Source: Enhygromyxa salina (lineage in GTDB: Bacteria > Myxococcota_A > Polyangia > Nannocystales > Nannocystaceae). Taken from it: a stretch of 32,639 nucleotides of DNA. The stretch is taken from the NCBI RefSeq assembly GCF_002994635.1, contig NZ_PVNL01000078.1, positions 1 through 32,639 on the forward strand, read 5' to 3'. Both the position numbers and the translations under genes were made by a program. The first letter of the stretch is position 1. Each line of letters starts with the position of its first letter. This document shows positions 26,618-32,639 of the stretch, one piece after another. The notes under the pieces are model-generated. The model worked only from the letters and a program-made list of their open reading frames with translations, had not been told where the DNA came from and made no database searches.

Positions 26618-28213
26618 TCAGTCATCGCGGTCATTCCTGGGACGAAGCAGCCCCAATCCGCGATAGCGGCCAGCGCCGAGCAGAATCGGGCCCATCACGG
26701 GTTCAGCAAAATGAAGTCGGGTGTGAAAGAGTGGGCGGCGGTCAGCCGCAGCGGTCCTTCGACGATAGTTTCGAGCGTCGACGGACCCGTTGAAGAATGG
26801 CGCGAAGCCGACTTCGATCTCGGTGGGTGCCGACAGACCGATCCGTCGACAGGCAGCAGTGATCACATCGCAAGCCCGAGCATGTGCCAGCTCGGGCTTC
26901 TTGGTCCAGGAACCGGGATGCCGATCGAGCACGACCGGGGTCACGCTGGCCCAGACCCGAGACGCCCGTGTCCACGTCGTCTCCCGCAGGTTGTACAGCG
27001 ATTGAAGGTCCGTACTGCGCTCGAGGACCCATCGCCCGAGGGTACCCAAAGTGAGGGTTGAGCGCGGGACCTCGGACTCGGGGAAGCTAGCGGCTTCCCA
27101 ACGCGCAATGGCGGCGTAGAGGGGGGACAAGTCCGCGTTGGTGAGCGCGATCGGTGAAATCAGCGCCACGCCGAGGAGATCACCCCTCGAGTGCGCGCCG
27201 CCGACGTACGGGAGTGGAGCGATCGCGAGATGGTCGCTGAGCAGCGGGCCCCCACTTGGCGCGTGGCCGCTGATCAGCGGCGGTGTCGGCTCGCTTGCGT
27301 GGGACATCAGCGCCCGGCGGATGCCATCGGCGACCGGCTCGGTCGCGGTGATCGGGAGCCGCGGCCCCTCAACCTTGCGCAGCACGATCAGCCGCGAGGA
27401 GAAGCAAGTGGACGCGACGGCGACGAGCGGACGGGCTGGGCGGTAGCGCGCGATCGAGTAGGGCATCACACGCTGCTCCGAAAACGGAGCTGCATCGTGC
27501 AGGGCGTCGAGCGCGGCGAGTTGACCTGGCCCCACCCACCGGAGCGTCTCTGGGCCCGCCTTGTCGGGGACCCATGTCGGCGCCGGGGCCTCGCAAACCC
27601 AGCGTGCGGCGACGAAGGAGCTCGAGTGACCGATACGCACCAATGCTCGGGCGATGGCGTCGAGTCCCGATTGGACCTCAGGAGGCGGTGTGGCCTCCCA
27701 CGTGAGGTGGACGAGTGGGTCTTCGGGGATCGCGGTGGGAAAGGTCCGCGGCTGCTTGGTTCGTGAGCTGGGCAGGACGTGGGCGGCGACCTCATGAAAG
27801 TTCTTGCCCAGCGACTCGAGGGGCGCGGCGACCTTGTCGAATGCGACGGAGAGACGCTTCTCCGCCTTGGCTCGCTGCTTGTCATTGCTGGCCGCGAACA
27901 CGGCGGCCCAGGCGTTGTCGACTTGTTTCGCGTCACTGATCGCCTTGTCGTTGACCGGCACGAACGTGATCTTGACGTCACGCTCGCTCGCCTCTGAAAA
28001 CGTCAACTGCGGCGGCGGAAGTTGTTCGAGCCAGCGAAGCGCGCTCGCCCCGTGCTCTGGACAGCCTGCTTCGTAGTGCGCAGCGACGAGCGCAGAGAAG
28101 ACGCGGGCAGGGTGGGGCGGCCACTCGACTCGGTTGCGGTTGTTGAACTCGGAGGCCACATAGCGACCAGTGAGCAGCTCGAGGCGCAACGAGAGAATGG
28201 ATGGTTTGCTCAT
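26618..28213 (-). CDS. csb2: Csb2 (type I-G Cas5-Cas6 fusion)
   Basis: A 531-residue RAMP protein of the GSU0054 type. The start at 28213 gives the family N-terminus LRLELLTGRYVASEF followed by EWPPHPARVFSALVAAHYE, and overlaps the csb1 stop by 4 nt (ATGA). The N-terminal part is the Cas5 module that holds the crRNA 5' end; the C-terminal part is Cas6-like and ends in the glycine-rich loop LLGAGRYRGLGLLRP, with a candidate catalytic His in FHTRLHF just before it. In type I-G systems this one protein cuts the pre-crRNA and stays in Cascade, which explains why no separate cas5 or cas6 is present. Confidence 0.9.
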   Translation of the reverse strand: MSKPSILSLRLELLTGRYVASEFNNRNRVEWPPHPARVFSALVAAHYEAGCPEHGASALRWLEQLPPPQLTFSEASERDVKITFVPVNDKAISDAKQVDNAWAAVFAASNDKQRAKAEKRLSVAFDKVAAPLESLGKNFHEVAAHVLPSSRTKQPRTFPTAIPEDPLVHLTWEATPPPEVQSGLDAIARALVRIGHSSSFVAARWVCEAPAPTWVPDKAGPETLRWVGPGQLAALDALHDAAPFSEQRVMPYSIARYRPARPLVAVASTCFSSRLIVLRKVEGPRLPITATEPVADGIRRALMSHASEPTPPLISGHAPSGGPLLSDHLAIAPLPYVGGAHSRGDLLGVALISPIALTNADLSPLYAAIARWEAASFPESEVPRSTLTLGTLGRWVLERSTDLQSLYNLRETTWTRASRVWASVTPVVLDRHPGSWTKKPELAHARACDVITAACRRIGLSAPTEIEVGFAPFFNGSVDARNYRRRTAAADRRPLFHTRLHFAEPVMGPILLGAGRYRGLGLLRPRNDRDD

Positions 28214-29406
28214 TCTTCCGCAGCCCCCGCACGCCGAGCTTCGCGGCTCGCACGGATCAGCTGCACGAGCTTGGCCATTGGCTGGAGCACGACGTCGTCC
28301 TCGACCCAGGTGACACCGGCCTTCTTTGCCTTGGCGAGAGCCTGCCCGTAGATTGTCTGAGCTTCGGGAACTGTGACGCTGAGCGGCCGAACCGTGCCAT
28401 CGGCGAGCATGTACTCGAGGTGCGCCGGAGCCTCGGGCACGAGCGAGCATCGACTGCGAAAATCGTAGCCTTCCCGCCGTTGGAGCAGCACGGCGAGCAC
28501 CCCGAGCGCGCTCAGGAGAACCCGCGCTGCATCGGAGGTCTTGGCGTCCCAGGAGCCGAACCGCACTCGGCGCAGGGCGGGCAGCGAGAGCACCGCGATG
28601 TGCAGCGCATACTCGAACGTCACGCCGCCTGCTTCCACGTCTCGGGTTGGGGCAATGTTGGAGTGGTTCACTTCGGACGGACGGCCCTTGGACTTGCCCT
28701 TCTCGTCGACGCTCCAGTTGTCCGAATCTTCCTTGGGAATGTTGATACGGACACTTGCCGCGATATCGACCGGATCGAGGCGACTGCCAACTTTGGTCCC
28801 CGCCTCGAAGCCGATCCCGACAACCTCACTCACCAGCACCCGCTGGAACTTGTGGCCCGACCCACCGAGCGGACCTGTGGAGTCCCATGCACCGAAGATC
28901 AAGGCAGTGGGGCAGTATTCGAGCATGGCCCTGGCGTCGGAGGGGCTCGCCTCGGTCAAGCGGCGCCCGATCTCGGATCCCCGAAACGCGGTCCCGTCCA
29001 GGGTCGCGTCACGCAACAATGCGTCGTAGACCCGATGCGGAGCCTCGAGCGCGCTGATGCGCCCAAGATCCGGGAACTCGGCCTCGAAGTCGACCGACAC
29101 CAATGGTAGACGAATGTCCCGGCGACGACGGGCCTCGAGCAACGCGAGCTCCATGCGGTTGGCCTGAGCCGCGACGGAATCGAGCAACACAGCGGGCTTG
29201 CGTTCCCCGTCGATGACACGACTCTCCGTGGCGTAGCGCGTGGCCTGTTTCTTTCCGTCTTGGCCGTCCGAATAGGTGGGAGGAAAGACCTTGTCGCCTG
29301 GACCACCGGCCGGTTGCAGGCGCGCGCGAAGACGAAAGGCGGCGCCGTCTCCAGTGATCGCGGTTTGAAGGAGGTCGAGGGTGAGTGGCGTGACTTCGAT
29401 GCTCAT
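28210..29406 (-). CDS. csb1: Csb1 (type I-G Cas7 backbone subunit)
   Basis: A 398-residue protein of the GSU0053/Csb1 family. Family blocks are easy to see: KVFPPTYSDG, AVLLDSVAAQANRMELALLE, TLDGTAFRGSEIGRRLTEAS, ALIFGAWDSTGPLGGSGHKF and QRVLVSEVVGIG. Several copies form the Cascade backbone along the crRNA. It starts 75 bp after cas2, the only sizeable gap in the operon and the border between the adaptation genes and the interference genes; no promoter could be assigned there. Confidence 0.92.
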   Translation of the reverse strand: MSIEVTPLTLDLLQTAITGDGAAFRLRARLQPAGGPGDKVFPPTYSDGQDGKKQATRYATESRVIDGERKPAVLLDSVAAQANRMELALLEARRRRDIRLPLVSVDFEAEFPDLGRISALEAPHRVYDALLRDATLDGTAFRGSEIGRRLTEASPSDARAMLEYCPTALIFGAWDSTGPLGGSGHKFQRVLVSEVVGIGFEAGTKVGSRLDPVDIAASVRINIPKEDSDNWSVDEKGKSKGRPSEVNHSNIAPTRDVEAGGVTFEYALHIAVLSLPALRRVRFGSWDAKTSDAARVLLSALGVLAVLLQRREGYDFRSRCSLVPEAPAHLEYMLADGTVRPLSVTVPEAQTIYGQALAKAKKAGVTWVEDDVVLQPMAKLVQLIRASREARRAGAAEE

Positions 29407-29481
29407 GGGCCTGGGGTCCTGGTGCGGCGCGATCTTGGATAGTCGCGGTTGGTATTCAGCATTCGCTTTGCGATGGAAGGC

Positions 29482-29781
29482 TTATATCACGACGACACGG
29501 CGCGTGTCGCTGTCGATTGCGCGGCCGATCGCCTCGTGCCTCGGAAGCTCGATTTCATGCACTCCGTGAACCAGACCGAGGTCGAACAACAGGACCTGAT
29601 CTTCCTCGTGATGGATGACCTGGCTGAGCTGGCGCCGGAGCTCGGCTCTTTGGGCTTCGTTGAGGCGCGCCAAGAACACCGAATACTGCACCGCTTGGCC
29701 AAAGTCACGAACTATCGCGTGGACCCTGCGTAGGCGCAGGTCGTTGCTGATGTCGTAGGTGACCAGGTAATGGCGGCGCAT
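29482..29781 (-). CDS. cas2: CRISPR-associated Cas2
   Basis: A 99-residue Cas2 beginning MRRHYLVTYDISNDLRLRRV, with the first-strand Asp (YDIS), the QYSVFLARL block and the usual ferredoxin-like length. Cas2 dimers bridge two Cas1 dimers in the spacer-integration complex. The start at 29781 lies one base after the stop of the cas4-cas1 gene (TGAGATG), so translation is coupled. An in-frame upstream extension to 29913 overlaps cas1 and lacks Cas2 features. Confidence 0.94.
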   Translation of the reverse strand: MRRHYLVTYDISNDLRLRRVHAIVRDFGQAVQYSVFLARLNEAQRAELRRQLSQVIHHEEDQVLLFDLGLVHGVHEIELPRHEAIGRAIDSDTRRVVVI

Positions 29782-29782
29782 C

Positions 29783-31507
29783 TCAGCGGGTCCAAAGCGG
29801 CACGTACTCGTCGAGTTCGTCCAGCAGGTACTTCCCCAGCACACGCACCTCGAGCTCGAGGATGCGCCGGTAGGACATGCGGTACTCGAAGCGGGGGTGG
29901 CGAGTCTGCTCACGTGCGCGTCGCTCGTGAGCGTTGATCAGCTTCCGGCGGCCGGCGTCGCTCAGATAGACGGCCGAAGGATTGACGGTGAAGTCATCAT
30001 GCTCGATCCCGCCCGTACCGATCAGGCGGAGCACCGCCGTGTCCGACCAGGCCGGGCGAAACGGCTCGATGATATCGAGGGCCAGCGCGGGACGACCCGG
30101 GATCATCGAGTGAAAGAAGCCCAGCATCGGGTCGAGACCTACTCGACCGATCGCCGCGATCGCCTCGCGTGTGAGCAGGGCGTACGCGAAGCTGAGCAGC
30201 GCGTTGACGCGATCGCGAGGCGGCCGGCGAGTCCGGCCGTTGAGATCCCCGCGCCAGCTGTCTGGCAGGACCAACGGCAGCGTAGAGAAGTACGTGCGGG
30301 CGCCTTCGCCCTCGTAGCCGCGCAGCACGTCGAGGGTAGTCGCACGCTTGGCCCAGCGGCTCGAGAGTTTCATCCGCGCGATCGCTTCTGGGATGGAGAG
30401 ATCCTCCACCCCTGAGGCTGGGCGCGCCTGCCGACGCAGGACCGTGCGTTGGTTTCTCAATTTGGCCAGCACCAACGCGCGGGCGATGTCGAGGCATTTG
30501 TCTTCGGCATCGGCGGTCCGATATTGTGCACGACGCAGCCCCACATTGCGGGTTGCCAGCGGGTGGCTCACGCCGAGCAGCGTCCCTGTGGTCGTATGAT
30601 GCGAGACACCGATCCCTTCGCGCAGCAAGCCTGCAAAGGTCTGGGCCGTGATCTGGGAGGGGCCGAAGATCGAAACATGGGACACGTCTTTGAGGAGCAC
30701 GCGCGTCGGCTCGCCATCCCTGGTCTCAATGCGGAGCGCGTTGCCGTCTTTGCATAGCTTGGAGCCCGGCGTGGTCACGTGAACCACGTAACGGTCGTCG
30801 CGGGCCACTGGCAGGCGTCGCTTGGGGGGCTCGTGCTCGCGAAGGGCGTAGTGCTCATCGGGCAGGCAGACCTCATGTAGCGAACAGCCCGGGCACTTTG
30901 GGCTGTCGCGCAGTGGTTCGGGCGGCGTCGCTAGTTGGCCGACCTCTCGTGCCCTTCGGAGCACGGCGTGAAGGAAGGTCTCGAGCGCGCTAGTCCACGC
31001 GATGGTGACCGTCGTGCGGGAAGCACGATAAAAGATGCGCCCCTCGTGAGCGCCTAATCCATACTCTCGGAGCATCGCCATGTACAGGCCGAGCTGCGCG
31101 GTGTCGGCCGGCCACGCCCCCTCGGGCAGCGTCATGCCCCGCCACTGCTGTGGACCTGGTTTTGGTGCCTTGCCGTGTTTGGCCTCGACCACGGTGACCT
31201 GGTCATCCTCGACTTCGATAAAGTCGATCTTGCCCCGGACGCCCCAATCATTCGACACCACCTCGAGTGTCCGGGGGACGTCGGGCCATGGTGGGAGGTC
31301 GGGCGACTTTGAGCTCCTGCGCCGTCGCCCGCGGCCCTCGGCGCGCTCGTGCTCGGCGCGGCCATTGATGGTGTCTGCGGAGTCGACGAATATGCCCTGA
31401 ACGTGCTCGAGGTGAAAGAGGCGCTCGCAGTAGACGAGCTCGTTGCACATTCTCACGGGTAGCAGATCGGCGTTGGCGTGGGGTGCAGTGAATCGCGGGG
31501 ATTGCAT
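29783..31507 (-). CDS. cas4-cas1: Cas4-Cas1 fusion protein
   Basis: A 574-residue fusion of the spacer-adaptation enzymes. Residues 1-225 are Cas4: Fe-S cysteines C21/C27 (MCNELVYCERL) and C205, C208, C214 (CPGCSLHEVC), with RecB-type nuclease residues D95, E108 and K110 in GKIDFIEVEDD and VVEAKHGK. Residues about 235-574 are Cas1, with E399 (LRGYEGEGARTYF), H466 (DPMLGFFH) and the DIIEPFRP motif (D478/E481) forming the integrase site. All key residues are present, so adaptation should work. Cas4 domains trim prespacers and select the PAM; Cas4-Cas1 fusions are typical of type I-G. First gene of the cas operon. Confidence 0.95.
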   Translation of the reverse strand: MQSPRFTAPHANADLLPVRMCNELVYCERLFHLEHVQGIFVDSADTINGRAEHERAEGRGRRRRSSKSPDLPPWPDVPRTLEVVSNDWGVRGKIDFIEVEDDQVTVVEAKHGKAPKPGPQQWRGMTLPEGAWPADTAQLGLYMAMLREYGLGAHEGRIFYRASRTTVTIAWTSALETFLHAVLRRAREVGQLATPPEPLRDSPKCPGCSLHEVCLPDEHYALREHEPPKRRLPVARDDRYVVHVTTPGSKLCKDGNALRIETRDGEPTRVLLKDVSHVSIFGPSQITAQTFAGLLREGIGVSHHTTTGTLLGVSHPLATRNVGLRRAQYRTADAEDKCLDIARALVLAKLRNQRTVLRRQARPASGVEDLSIPEAIARMKLSSRWAKRATTLDVLRGYEGEGARTYFSTLPLVLPDSWRGDLNGRTRRPPRDRVNALLSFAYALLTREAIAAIGRVGLDPMLGFFHSMIPGRPALALDIIEPFRPAWSDTAVLRLIGTGGIEHDDFTVNPSAVYLSDAGRRKLINAHERRAREQTRHPRFEYRMSYRRILELEVRVLGKYLLDELDEYVPLWTR

Positions 31508-31669
31508 GACTGGGCGGTTGGTGGGTGGGATGCTGGGGATCCACGACGAGCGGCGCGCCGCCGGCGTTGAGTCTGTGCAGCCTGAGGGCGGGTGGTTCGG
31601 TTTTATTTTTGGGTTGTTTATGTTCAGTATTGACCTGTCTTGATGTTCAGGTTATTTGGGGTTGGCCAA

Positions 31670-31716
31670 AATGCACGCAAGGTCCCAGGTAGCTGACCCC
31701 TGGTCTTGCGTGCATT
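31670..31716. repeat. Long inverted repeat in the CRISPR leader
   Basis: Perfect 12-bp arms AATGCACGCAAG (31670-31681) and CTTGCGTGCATT (31705-31716), with an inner CCAGG/CCTGG pair (31685-31689 and 31699-31703). It could form a cruciform or RNA hairpin, act as an operator, or end a transcript; there is no T-run after it. Confidence 0.7.
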
Positions 31717-31795
31717 CTGGAGAATTCGGGGGCTGAGGGGTGGGGGGAACGGTGTTTGAGAATTGCAGAGGCGAACATGAACGGTGTTTACCCTG

Positions 31796-31809
31796 GGGCG
31801 ATATCGCCC
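31796..31809. promoter_or_regulatory. 14-bp perfect palindrome in the CRISPR leader
   Basis: GGGCGATATCGCCC is its own reverse complement and lies 54 bp before the first repeat. A dimeric regulator or an integration host factor is a plausible binder; nothing in the sequence names it. Confidence 0.5.
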
Positions 31810-31863
31810 TGCGTGCAAAAGGGTCCCAAAAGCTGAAGGATTCTGGTAGGTTGTGAGGGTGCC

Positions 31864-32495
31864 CTCTCCGCCTTCGCAAGAAGGCGGCCCCGTTGAAGCG
31901 CGACGTCGCTCCGCCCAGCCTGGTAGCCGAGCGCGACCTCTCCGCCTTCGCAAGAAGGCGGCCCCGTTGAAGCAGACGGCACGTTCTCGCAGGCTAATGG
32001 TCACTTCTACGCCTCTCCGCCTTCGCAAGAAGGCGGCCCCGTTGAAGCGGGGTTGCTCTCGTGGCCCATCGCGAACGCCGCAGACGCCTCTCCGCCTTCG
32101 CAAGAAGGCGGCCCCGTTGAAGCCCGAGTTGGATGCCGCCTCGCTGGCCCCCACCGAGTGCCTCTCCGCCTTCGCAAGAAGGCGGCCCCGTTGAAGCGAA
32201 GTGGATCGACACCCCCGACTCAATGCCCCGGCTGTCGACTCTCCGCCTTCGCAAGAAGGCGGCCCCGTTGAAGCGAGAGGCGACCACGTGGTCCCGGCGT
32301 TGTAAGCCGCCTCTCCGCCTTCGCAAGAAGGCGGCCCCGTTGAAGCAGCGACATGACCGACCGCAAACAGAAGAAGGCGTGGGGCTCTCTCCGCCTTCGC
32401 AAGAAGGCGGCCCCGTTGAAGCGCGAGCGTGATCGTGTGCGCCACCGCGTCGACGCTCACTCTCCGCCTTCGCAAGAAGGCGGCCCCGTTGAAGC
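31864..32495 (+). CRISPR. CRISPR array, nine identical 36-bp repeats, eight spacers
   Basis: Repeats begin at 31864, 31938, 32013, 32088, 32162, 32239, 32311, 32387 and 32460. Each is 36 bp: CTCT, a 7-bp stem CCGCCTT/AAGGCGG around the loop CGCAAG, then CCCCGTTGAAGC. Spacers are 38, 39, 39, 38, 41, 36, 40 and 37 bp. The TTGAAGC 3' end and the leader on the left indicate plus-strand transcription, so the left spacers are the newest. All nine copies are identical, including the last, which is not degenerate as a natural array end often is; the far end meets an insertion sequence. Confidence 0.98.
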
Positions 32496-32512
32496 AACGC
32501 GAGTTGCTGCAC

Positions 32513-32639
32513 TGGTCTTGCCCCAAAAATTCGGACACCTGGTTTTATGCGGCTTGACTCACCGCGTTCGCGGCGTAGAAGTTCCGCTCGTACTCGACCG
32601 GCGAGCAGTAGCCGATGGTCGAGTGCCTACGTTGGCCAT
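32513..32639 (-). mobile_element. End of an IS3-family insertion sequence
   Basis: The right edge holds the 3' end of an IS. The likely terminal inverted repeat is TGGTCTTGCCCCAAAAATTC followed by GGACACC (about 32513-32539), similar to IS150/IS3-type ends. The transposase stop lies 5-8 bp inside it. The exact terminus could be a few bases to either side; the other end is outside the window. Confidence 0.7.
32545..32639 (-). CDS. IS3-family transposase OrfB, C-terminus (partial)
   Basis: Thirty codons ending in TAA at 32547-32545. The residues RRHSTIGYCSPVEYERNFYA are the conserved tail of IS3-family DDE transposases (N/RxRxHSxLGYxSPxEFE). The catalytic DDE residues are outside the window. 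The element is read toward the CRISPR array. Confidence 0.85.
   Translation of the reverse strand, partial: GQRRHSTIGYCSPVEYERNFYAANAVSQAA

Larger units (their letters stand above)
23778..26634 (-). pseudogene. cas3: cas3 (type I-G helicase-HD nuclease), frameshifted by a 7-bp duplication
   Basis: The gene encodes the interference helicase-nuclease that unwinds and degrades target DNA. The first part (26634 to about 25695) has Walker A DLPTGTGKT (Lys52), DEVH box LLDEVH (189-192) and motif III MSATP (226-230). After IVVNRVDTA (residue 314) the frame is lost at a tandem 7-bp repeat (25685-25698) and ends at a false stop at 25507. The 3' part, one frame over, continues RRVAKALDHAKVPEVLLL and holds motifs V and VI and the HD nuclease. 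Removing one repeat copy gives a continuous 949-residue Cas3. The start (26634, or ATGs at 26625 and 26616) overlaps the csb2 stop. Confidence 0.9.
31508..31863 (+). promoter_or_regulatory. CRISPR leader and divergent cas/array promoter region
   Basis: The 356 bp between the cas4-cas1 start and the first repeat are A/T-richer than the surroundings, as leaders usually are. Toward the array there is a possible promoter TTGACC (31630-31635), 16 bp, TTATTT (31652-31657). Further on are a long hairpin (31670-31716), two direct repeats AACGGTGTTT (31748-31757 and 31780-31789, 32 bp apart, three helical turns) and a perfect 14-bp palindrome (31796-31809). The leader position fits array transcription on the plus strand, away from the cas genes. 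Confidence 0.65.

Noticed and set aside
28214..28450. N-terminal extension of Csb2
   Set aside because: The upstream 79 codons overlap csb1 and are Arg/Ser-rich; the family N-terminus starts at 28213 with an ATGA overlap.
29782..29913. N-terminal extension of Cas2
   Set aside because: The extra 44 codons lie within cas1 in another frame; the Cas2 fold begins at the ATG at 29781.

Overview
The window is high-GC DNA from what is most likely a myxobacterium of the Nannocystis/Plesiocystis/Enhygromyxa type. Evidence: lipoproteins whose signal peptide is followed by Gly-Asp or Thr/Glu/Ser/Asp linkers, thrombospondin type-3 and MopE-like calcium-binding repeats, an alkyl-DHAP synthase of ether-lipid synthesis, and strong GC3 bias that opens long false antisense frames. 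This assignment is inferred from gene content; no rRNA or tRNA gene was recognised.

Layout. 1-860: the 5' end of a surface-type protein running off the left edge, then a stretch with only a frame-broken remnant. 861-8187 (all minus): alkyl-DHAP synthase, a small alpha/beta hydrolase and a 2-oxoglutarate/Fe(II) oxygenase; then a Coq4-family protein overlapping a TylF-type O-methyltransferase, a TerB-fold protein and an M28 peptidase lipoprotein. 8319-9563 (plus): two zinc-ribbon membrane proteins, the second a CPBP (CAAX-type) protease. 9567-17741: envelope genes (AsmA-like protein, Pro/Gln-rich membrane protein, hydrolase lipoprotein, acidic-repeat lipoprotein, OmpA/TSP3 porin-like protein, and a MopE-repeat lipoprotein with a thrombospondin C-terminal-like domain). 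17742-20679: an OmpR-type two-component system, with a decayed second copy of the kinase tail beside it. 20789-22763: a thioredoxin-like lipoprotein and a small hypothetical protein.

22774-32495 is a type I-G (formerly I-U) CRISPR-Cas system. The cas genes read leftward as one tightly overlapped operon: cas4-cas1 fusion, cas2, csb1 (cas7), csb2 (cas5-cas6), cas3 (helicase followed by C-terminal HD nuclease) and a short cas8. The array lies on the other side of a ~350-bp leader and is read rightward: nine identical 36-bp repeats and eight spacers of 36-41 bp. An IS3-family element abuts the far end of the array, and the array may continue beyond it.

The most striking observation is that cas3 is out of frame because of an exact 7-bp tandem duplication between helicase motifs III and V. 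Removing one copy restores a continuous 949-residue Cas3 with all motifs. Adaptation and crRNA processing look intact, but interference should be off in the sequenced genome, unless the duplication reverts or is an assembly error. Other points worth a look are OmpR-type 11-bp-phased half-sites in front of the two-component operon, the kinase-tail remnant, the Coq4/O-methyltransferase pair, and the structured CRISPR leader.
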